Assembly: GCA_003532715.1 (NCBI GenBank)
Contig: DOEZ01000743.1
Coordinates: 999 to 11,697 of the forward strand
Origin: Planctomycetaceae bacterium
GTDB taxonomy: Bacteria > Planctomycetota > Planctomycetia > Pirellulales > Thermoguttaceae
Direction: 5' to 3'
DNA length: 10,699 nt
Position 1 is the stretch's first letter; every line of letters begins with the position of its first letter. The notes beneath the pieces are model-generated. The model saw only the letters and a program-made list of their open reading frames with translations. It was not told the origin of the DNA and searched no databases. This document shows, one piece after another, positions 5,590-10,699 of this stretch. The position numbers and the translations under genes were made by a program.

Positions 5590-7404
5590 CTACGCCCGTT
5601 GCCGGGCGGCGCGGCGGCGGTCGACTTGTTTCAGGATGATTTTGCGGAGCCGGATTTCGGTGGGGGTGACCTCGACCAGTTCGTCGTCCTCGATGTACTC
5701 GAGGGCTGCTTCGAGCGAGAGGATGCGGGGCGGTTTGAGCAGGATGTTGCGGTCGCTGCCGGAGGCTCGCATGTTGGTCAGCTTCTTTTCTTTCGTCGGG
5801 TTGACCGGCATGTCGCCCGTGCGGCTGTTTTCGCCGACGATCATTCCTTCGTAGATCACGTCGCCGGGCGCGACGAACATTTCGGCCCGGTCTTGGAGTC
5901 CGTCGAGTCCAAACGCGACGGCTCGACCGGAGGCCATCGAGACGAGCACGCCGTTGGGACGGCCCGGCACGTCGCCCTCGGCTCGCCGGTAGGCTTCGAA
6001 CCGGTGATGGATGACCGCCGTGCCTTGTGTCGCGTTGAGCAGCCGGGTGCGGAGGCCGATGAGCCCGCGAGCCGGAATCGAAAACACGGCGTAGGTGTAG
6101 TCGTCGTGGTTGTTCATTTCGACGACTTGCCCGCGGCGAGCGCCGACCAGTTCCATGACGGGGCCGAGTTTGTCGTGGGGAACCTCGACGACGAGGCTCT
6201 CGAACGGCTCTTCGAGCACGCCGTGGTTGTCGTGCATGATGACGCGGGGCTTTCCGATCGACATTTCGTAGCCTTCGCGGCGCATGGTTTCGATCAACAC
6301 GGAGAGGTGCAGCACGCCGCGTCCCGAAACCTGAAAGGCATCGGACCCGGCGAGCGGCTCGACGCGCAGGGCGACGTTGCGTTCCAGCTCGCGCTGGAGC
6401 CGGTCGCGGAGGTGCCGCGTGGTGACGTATTTGCCAACTTGCCCAGCCAGGGGCGACGTGTTGATGCTGAAGACCATTTGGATGGTCGGCTCGTCGACTT
6501 CGACGCGAGGCAGGGCACGGCGGACCTCGGGATCGCTCACCGTGTCGCCGATCGTCACGTCCTGCAACCCGACCAAAGCGGCCACGTCGCCGGCGGTGGC
6601 CACGTCGACTTGCCGGCGGCCGAGTTTGTCGAACAGATGGACCTCGGCGACCTTGGCGTTGGTGGATCGGCCGCCGGACTGCATCAACGCGATCTGTTGG
6701 CCCGGGCGGATCGTGCCCGACCGAATGCGGCCAATCGCGATGCGGCCGACGTAGTCGGACCAATCGAGCGTGTTCACGAGCATTTGCAGGGGGGCGTCGG
6801 GCTCGACCTCGGGTCCCGGGATGGCGTCGAGCATCAGGTCCAACAGCGGCTTCATCGAGTCGCCCCGGTCTTCCGGCGCGGCGACCGCATAGCCTTCCTT
6901 GCTGGTCGAGAAGATATGCGGGAAGTCGCCGAGCACCTCCTCGGCGCCCAGGTCGAGAAGCAGCTCGAACGTTTCGTCGAGGACTTCGCGGGCTCGCGCG
7001 TCGGGCCGGTCGATTTTGTTCACGACGACGACCGGCTGCAACTTGCATTCCAGCGCCTTCGACAGGACGAAGCGAGTTTGGGGCATGGGCCCCTCGGCGG
7101 CGTCGACCAGGACCAACGCTCCGTCAGCCATCCGCAGAACGCGTTCGACCTCGCCGCCGAAATCGGCGTGGCCGGGCGTGTCGATCAGGTTGATTTTGAC
7201 GCCCCGATAATGCATCGCGATGTTCTTCGACAGGATGGTGATACCCCGTTCGCGTTCGAGGTCGTTCGAGTCGAGGATGCAATCGCCGACCAGCTCGCCG
7301 GCGCGGAACTCGCCGCTTTGGCGCAGCAGGCAGTCGACCAGGGTGGTCTTTCCGTGGTCGACGTGGGCAATGATGGCGATGTTTCGGATGTCGTTTCGAC
7401 GCAT
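5590..7404 (-). CDS. typA: Translational GTPase TypA/BipA
   Basis: A ribosome-associated GTPase of the EF-G/LepA superfamily, cytoplasmic, involved in ribosome assembly and stress or cold adaptation. It is 604 aa, close to the usual length (E. coli BipA about 607). G-domain motifs are complete: G1 AHVDHGKTT (13-21), the switch I region with the TypA-like DSNDLERERGITILSKN (45-61), G3 DTPGHADFGGEVERVL (75-90) and G4 NKIDRP (129-134). The family-typical EGPMPQTRFVLSKAL (104-118) is present. The C-terminal half carries the TypA-specific region (GLIGLRTRLLNATQGTA, then GRAVAFGLDGLQDRAEMFV), and the protein ends in a basic tail. ATG 7404 begins MRRNDIRNIAIIAHVDHGKT, as expected for the family. Its own promoter lies about 40 bp upstream. 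The next gene downstream on the same strand starts 281 bp after the stop, so it probably forms a separate unit. Nothing unusual is seen in the protein. Confidence 0.98.
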   Translation of the reverse strand: MRRNDIRNIAIIAHVDHGKTTLVDCLLRQSGEFRAGELVGDCILDSNDLERERGITILSKNIAMHYRGVKINLIDTPGHADFGGEVERVLRMADGALVLVDAAEGPMPQTRFVLSKALECKLQPVVVVNKIDRPDARAREVLDETFELLLDLGAEEVLGDFPHIFSTSKEGYAVAAPEDRGDSMKPLLDLMLDAIPGPEVEPDAPLQMLVNTLDWSDYVGRIAIGRIRSGTIRPGQQIALMQSGGRSTNAKVAEVHLFDKLGRRQVDVATAGDVAALVGLQDVTIGDTVSDPEVRRALPRVEVDEPTIQMVFSINTSPLAGQVGKYVTTRHLRDRLQRELERNVALRVEPLAGSDAFQVSGRGVLHLSVLIETMRREGYEMSIGKPRVIMHDNHGVLEEPFESLVVEVPHDKLGPVMELVGARRGQVVEMNNHDDYTYAVFSIPARGLIGLRTRLLNATQGTAVIHHRFEAYRRAEGDVPGRPNGVLVSMASGRAVAFGLDGLQDRAEMFVAPGDVIYEGMIVGENSRTGDMPVNPTKEKKLTNMRASGSDRNILLKPPRILSLEAALEYIEDDELVEVTPTEIRLRKIILKQVDRRRAARQRA

Positions 7405-7445
7405 GGGAACACGGGGGAGCCGGCTTCAGGGGTTGAAAGCCCATT

Positions 7446-7451
7446 ATTATA
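7446..7451 (-). promoter_or_regulatory. Extended -10 promoter of typA
   Basis: Read on the minus strand, TATAAT (7451 to 7446) is a perfect sigma-70-type -10 box preceded by TGG, giving the extended TGnTATAAT form. The best -35 candidate is weak (TTACAT, 18-base spacer), which an extended -10 can compensate. A start site near 7439 would give a leader of roughly 35 bases before ATG 7404. The local AT-rich patch stands out against the GC-rich surroundings. Confidence 0.7.
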
Positions 7452-7499
7452 CCATGCTTGGCGGGGGGCATGTAAGGGCAAAAAATCGCATTTACGGCC

Positions 7500-7639
7500 G
7501 GTGGCGCCGGTTCTCGAACCGGTGTCGCGGAGCGACAAGAGGCCTTCCTGAGGCCGCCGCGCCACGTCGAGTATCGCATGACAACCGGATTCGGGTCTCT
7601 TGTGCCTTCGGCACCCAGTTCGGAGAACCTGGGGCACCC
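7500..7639. repeat. 140-bp hairpin-rich intergenic element, copy 1
   Basis: Same length and orientation as the element at 9481-9620. Its first 41 bases match that copy except at three positions, and its last 50 or so are closely similar, while the middle is diverged. The ends are imperfect inverted repeats (GGTGGC at the left, GGGTGCC reading inward from the right, each followed by a CCxGGTTCT motif). Internal hairpins include ACCGGTTC/GAACCGGT-like arms, TGTCGC/GCGACA and GTGCC/GGCAC with a TTC loop. It carries no coding capacity and resembles a MITE or REP/BIME-type element. It lies upstream of the typA promoter and beyond the 3' end of the GH172 gene. Confidence 0.75.
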
Positions 7640-7641
7640 AC

Positions 7642-7685
7642 ACCCAGTGGAATGCGGCAGGATGCCGCGTCTACGGTGCTGGGTT
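7642..7685. repeat. Nested palindrome downstream of the GH172 gene
   Basis: Outer arms ACCCAG and CTGGGT enclose a perfect inner hairpin GCGGCA-GGA-TGCCGC (7654-7668). It directly follows the 140-bp element and lies 43 bp past the stop of the GH172 gene as transcribed. It could act as a transcript-end hairpin, but no U-run follows on the minus strand, so it does not meet the usual intrinsic-terminator pattern. It may be another dispersed palindromic repeat. Confidence 0.4.
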
Positions 7686-7727
7686 TCTTGCTTTCGTTGG
7701 GCAGCAGCGCGCCGCGCGGCGTCTTTG

Positions 7728-9296
7728 TCAGGGGGCCGCGTCGTAGTAGAAGGCGGTGCTTCGGTAGTTAACCGGAACATCGTTGCCGGGGCCATGTTCG
7801 ATCTTGGCTTCGATGTTTTTCTCGTACGGGATCGGGTCGGCCAGGTTCCAGCGGTAGGCCGCGGCCTTGCTGTATTTGTCCTTGCGGCTCTCGTAGACAT
7901 TGAAGCCGTGCGCGGGGAAGATGCCCGGGCGGTCGCATCGGCCGGGCACGCCGTACCAGCCGCAGTTGAAGCAGTCTTCCGTACCGATGCCGTGAATTCG
8001 CAACTCGCCGTCACAGGTGATGAACTCGTCGCCCTCGAGCCACGAAGGGAGGCCGCTGGGATGGATTCCGTCGGTCACCAGATAGGTGCCGGCGTAGTGC
8101 CCCCGGCCCGTGCGATTTAGCCACGGATGGTATTGGCCGACGACGGTCGGCAGCGAGGCGTGGTAGTCGGCGCGGAGATATCCGAGATCGCCGTTCCAGT
8201 CGGGCAGGCGAACGGTGACGACCGTTAGACGGCCCTGGAACGGTTTGTCGGCCTTCAGCCTGACGGTGCCCGACGCGCCGTAAGGCATCGGCAGATAGTT
8301 GTACCAACCGCGCTGGTTGACGCCGACGAACATCGAACGATAGGGGTCGGGCTTCAGCGCTTGGCAGAAGAAGAAGTCCAGCGGCACGTCGATCGCCGGC
8401 GTCGCCGCGTCGTCCCAGTGGACCTGGAATCGCACGTCACCGGCCGCTTCTTGTGACTCGGCCGGGACGTCGAGGTAGATCGCACGGACCATTCTTGGAC
8501 CGGCCGGGAGTTTCATTTCAAGTGTCTCGCCCGGTTCGAGCGAGACGGGTTTTTCGGTCTCTTCGGTCTCCTCGGCATCCGTGACGCCAAGCGACGCGAG
8601 GTTGCCCTCGGCGTTCCACGCGTTCACGGCCTTTTCGAGGGCCTGACGTTGTGTCGGGGTGGGTGGATGTTGGTAGGTGACCACGCCTTCAGCCGAGGGA
8701 TACGACTGGTAGACGATCTGGTAGAACCGTCCGAACGTGCCGTCGACTTCGACGCGACAGCCGTTGCGATAGGGGATCGGGACGTAGCAGTAGTGCCCGC
8801 CCAGCCCCTCGCCGGCCAACGGTTTGGGGAAGCCGTCGACTTTGCCGTGAAAGATGTCTTCCAGCGGCACGTCGAGCGCGGGGGTGTCGAAACCGTCGAG
8901 ATAGATGCGAATGTGTTCGCCCTTGCGACGCAGCAGGCCCGGCTTAGTGTAGCCGGAATGCGAGAAGTGGATTCGTCGAATGCAGCCCGCTCCGGTCATT
9001 TCGGCGAGAACGCTGTTGCCGTTGTGAACGCGGAGCATTGACGATTTGCCGCTAAACCCGTCGTCGTTGCCTCCCTCGCGGTCGTAGCTGCTGAACATCT
9101 TGGTGGTCGTGCCCGGCGGGAGCAGTCGCGGGAATTGGTCGACGCGATAGAGTGTCTCGATCGCGGCTGTTTCGTCGTCGGCCGAGTCGGCCGCATCGGT
9201 TTCGGCGAGTACCGCCGACAAGGGCACAATCAGGAAGGCGTATGAAGCAACCAGCGTAAGATAGGCGGTGACGGACGATCGGAAGGACAACACCAC
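7728..9296 (-). CDS. Secreted DUF2961 / GH172-family glycoside hydrolase
   Basis: 522 aa. An N-terminal signal peptide (hydrophobic TAYLTLVASYAFLIVPLSAVLA, about residues 10-31, cleavage near VLA-ET) targets it for export. The mature protein matches the DUF2961 architecture: an early SSYDREGGNDDG segment (69-80) leads into a first jelly-roll-like half with ALDVPLEDIFHG (140-151). A second half carries IDVPLDFFFCQ (302-312), LPMPYG (335-340) and the signature GTEDCFNCGWYG (438-449). DUF2961 proteins now form GH172, whose characterised members act on fructofuranosidic or D-arabinofuranosidic linkages; the Glu of GTED (440) and a Glu in LEGDEF (421 or 424) are the likely catalytic candidates. 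The substrate here is unknown, but polysaccharide breakdown outside the cell is likely. GTG at 9296 is chosen because it begins the signal peptide and has GAGG about eight bases upstream. A short acidic EETEETE run at 242-248 marks the linker between halves. A 140-bp repeat lies beyond each end of the gene. Confidence 0.92.
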   Translation of the reverse strand: MVLSFRSSVTAYLTLVASYAFLIVPLSAVLAETDAADSADDETAAIETLYRVDQFPRLLPPGTTTKMFSSYDREGGNDDGFSGKSSMLRVHNGNSVLAEMTGAGCIRRIHFSHSGYTKPGLLRRKGEHIRIYLDGFDTPALDVPLEDIFHGKVDGFPKPLAGEGLGGHYCYVPIPYRNGCRVEVDGTFGRFYQIVYQSYPSAEGVVTYQHPPTPTQRQALEKAVNAWNAEGNLASLGVTDAEETEETEKPVSLEPGETLEMKLPAGPRMVRAIYLDVPAESQEAAGDVRFQVHWDDAATPAIDVPLDFFFCQALKPDPYRSMFVGVNQRGWYNYLPMPYGASGTVRLKADKPFQGRLTVVTVRLPDWNGDLGYLRADYHASLPTVVGQYHPWLNRTGRGHYAGTYLVTDGIHPSGLPSWLEGDEFITCDGELRIHGIGTEDCFNCGWYGVPGRCDRPGIFPAHGFNVYESRKDKYSKAAAYRWNLADPIPYEKNIEAKIEHGPGNDVPVNYRSTAFYYDAAP

Positions 9297-9398
9297 GGGG
9301 CACCTCGTTTGATGGGGGTCGAAGGGGTGAGGGACAGTGGACGCGGCCGGGCCATGTCGCGGGGAAACGGATATCGCCCAAGCTTCAAGACACCCGCC

Positions 9399-9404
9399 AT
9401 TCTA
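9399..9404 (-). promoter_or_regulatory. Possible -10 box upstream of the GH172 gene
   Basis: TAGAAT on the minus strand matches five of six positions of the -10 consensus and lies about 103 bp before GTG 9296. No convincing -35 is seen at the right spacing. The rest of 9297-9480 shows nothing else I can support, apart from a fragment CGACAAGAGGCC at 9452-9463 that resembles the inner part of the neighbouring 140-bp element and may be a remnant. Confidence 0.3.
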
Positions 9405-9480
9405 CCTCGACGTCCCGAGCTGAACAGCGTACCCCCTCCGGTCGTCCAACCGCGACAAGAGGCCCCCGGGGCGGGTGGCG

Positions 9481-9620
9481 GGTGGCACCGGTTCTTGAAC
9501 CGGTGTCGCGAAGCGACAAGAGACGCCGTACAACTGCTGCCCCGTCGCATGAGCTGTCCAGCAACCGTGTTCGGGGCTCTCGTGCCTTCTGCCCCCAGGT
9601 TCGGAGAACCGGGGCCACCC
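9481..9620. repeat. 140-bp hairpin-rich intergenic element, copy 2
   Basis: The counterpart of the element at 7500-7639, same orientation and same length. The left end contains the perfect hairpin ACCGGTTC-TT-GAACCGGT followed by TGTCGC-GAA-GCGACA. The right end carries CAGGTTC/AGAACCGG-like arms and closes with GGGGCCACCC, which mirrors the opening GGTGGC. It ends 11 bp from the stop codon of the RhuM gene, so in that transcript it is immediately 3' and could shape the mRNA end. No open reading frame is credible inside it. Confidence 0.75.
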
Positions 9621-9631
9621 CGCGGGTTCCT

Positions 9632-10645
9632 TCACTCCGTTCGCCGCTCGATGCGTTTAACCTCTTTTTCAAAATCGCTTTCAAACCGCTGGTCCTGTTG
9701 GACGCGGAAGGTGGTGTACCGATCTTCGGCCAATTGCCGGGCAACCTCGGCCGAGACGGAGCCCGCGTTGGTCAGCACGTCGTATTCATTGAAACTCAAG
9801 AATGCATCGAGCTTCGAGACCCAATCGGCCATCCGCATGGGGACCTGCCGGGCGGCTTGGTTCTCGGCGTAATCGAGGTACATCGTGACGATCCGCTCGA
9901 GTTCATTGATCTCCGTCTCGATCAAGTAGTTCTTCGCTATCGACACGTCGCTCTTGAGAATCTTGCCTTGGGGGGCGTTCTTCCACGTCGTCAGGCCCAT
10001 CGTGGGCTTCGCGGCGTCGGACCGCTCCGCAACAATCTCGGTCGCCGTCCTGCCGGTCACGGCCCAATGAAGTTTGTTCTGAACCGTTCTGAAGAAGGTC
10101 TTGGTGATTTCGGCCTTCTTGTCGTAGTCGATGCTGCACTGCTCGTAGATGTCGGTGATCTTGAGGTAGAAGCGGCGTTCGCTGGCCCGAATCTCGCGGA
10201 TGCGCTCCAGGAGTTCTTCGAAATAGTCCTTGCCGAAGCGTTTGTTGAGCTTCAGCCGCTCGTCGTCAAGCACGAACCCTTTGACGACGAATTCGCGGAG
10301 AGTCCGGGTTGCCCAGATGCGAAACTGGGTGGCCTGGGTACTATTGACTCGGTAACCCACCGAAATGATGGCATCGAGGTTGTAGAACTCGATTCCTCGA
10401 CTGACCTCGCGGCTGCCCTCTTTTTGAACTCTTCGAATTTTTCGAACAGTTGCCTCCCGACTGAGTTCGCCGGAAGCGTAAATCTCGGCCAAATGATAAC
10501 TTATGGTCGGAAGCTCCACCCCGAAAAGCTCTGCGATTCGCTTCTGGTTGAGCCAGAACGACTCGGACTGGTAGAGCACCTCGATCCGGACGGTCCCCTC
10601 GTGGGTCCGGTATAGGATGAGTTCGCCTTCGCTGGCTTCCGACAT
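9632..10645 (-). CDS. RhuM-family protein (virulence RhuM / PF13310-type)
   Basis: 337 aa from ATG 10645, matching the family's usual length of about 330-345. N-terminal family features are clear: ILYRTHEGTVRIEVLYQSESFWLNQKRIAELFG (10-42) looks like a winged-helix or KilA-type DNA-binding start. The diagnostic block ISVGYRVNSTQATQFRIWAT lies at 94-113, followed by LREFVVKGFVLDDERL (116-131). The C-terminal half is mainly helical and charged (LDAFLSFNEYDVLTNAG, 279-295). The biochemical role of RhuM is not established. The family was named from a Salmonella pathogenicity-island gene and is often found beside type I restriction genes or in defence regions, but no such partner is inside this window. 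Base composition is lower in GC than its neighbours: 10081-10140 has 30 G+C of 60, versus 42 of 60 at 8101-8160. That hints at transfer. The ATG is preceded by GAGGG about ten bases away; the frame stays open to the window edge, so a longer start cannot be excluded. Confidence 0.93.
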   Translation of the reverse strand: MSEASEGELILYRTHEGTVRIEVLYQSESFWLNQKRIAELFGVELPTISYHLAEIYASGELSREATVRKIRRVQKEGSREVSRGIEFYNLDAIISVGYRVNSTQATQFRIWATRTLREFVVKGFVLDDERLKLNKRFGKDYFEELLERIREIRASERRFYLKITDIYEQCSIDYDKKAEITKTFFRTVQNKLHWAVTGRTATEIVAERSDAAKPTMGLTTWKNAPQGKILKSDVSIAKNYLIETEINELERIVTMYLDYAENQAARQVPMRMADWVSKLDAFLSFNEYDVLTNAGSVSAEVARQLAEDRYTTFRVQQDQRFESDFEKEVKRIERRTE

Positions 10646-10699
10646 GGTTTTCGGCCCTCGTCTTGTGATCTGCTGATCTGCGGCGATTGTCACCGGCAT

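Noticed and set aside
5239..7551. A 770-codon open frame on the plus strand across the typA region
   Set aside because: It is antisense to typA, has no recognisable domain and a biased V/D/H/A/G composition typical of reverse-strand reading of a GC-rich gene; the minus-strand TypA motifs are unambiguous.
7642..7685. Intrinsic terminator of the GH172 gene
   Set aside because: The hairpin is good, but no U-rich run follows it on the minus strand, so it is listed only as a palindrome.
9402..9744. Minus-strand open frames running through the 140-bp element at 9481-9620
   Set aside because: They translate the repeat and part of the RhuM gene in the wrong frame; both repeat copies give similar meaningless peptides.

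Overview
The window looks like chromosomal DNA from a GC-rich planctomycete, most likely Pirellulales-like. No rRNA or marker phylogeny is available here. The inference rests on the gene content (an exported EF-hand deiodinase-like redoxin, a secreted DUF2961/GH172 glycosidase, a non-canonical Hsp70) and on short hairpin-rich dispersed repeats of a kind I recall as frequent in planctomycete genomes. Coding density is moderate, and five of the six genes are on the minus strand.

Layout from left to right. Positions 1-1576 (minus) hold an Hsp70/DnaK-like protein whose 3' end lies outside the window. It is divergent from 1761-4358 (plus), a large class I N6-adenine DNA methyltransferase of the Eco57I/type IIG kind with several repeat-derived insertions in frame. 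Only 26 bases separate its stop from the stop of a convergent gene, 4385-5308 (minus). That gene is a secreted two-EF-hand thioredoxin-fold protein of the iodothyronine-deiodinase-like type. It is interrupted at codon 152 by an in-frame UGA exactly where deiodinases carry selenocysteine, and a hairpin suitable as a bacterial SECIS follows. Then come 5590-7404 (minus), the ribosome-associated GTPase TypA/BipA with a clear extended -10 promoter; 7728-9296 (minus), a secreted DUF2961/GH172 protein; and 9632-10645 (minus), a RhuM-family protein. Two 140-bp copies of one hairpin-rich element (7500-7639 and 9481-9620) bracket the GH172 gene.

The genes do not form one operon or one pathway. TypA and Hsp70 are housekeeping or stress functions, GH172 fits polysaccharide scavenging, and the DNA methyltransferase and RhuM are accessory genes of the sort found in restriction or defence neighbourhoods. 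No restriction nuclease or specificity subunit is visible here.

The most notable item is the probable selenoprotein, which a standard gene caller would split into two truncated genes. Second is the methyltransferase gene, which appears to have taken up several families of small palindromic repeats without losing its reading frame.
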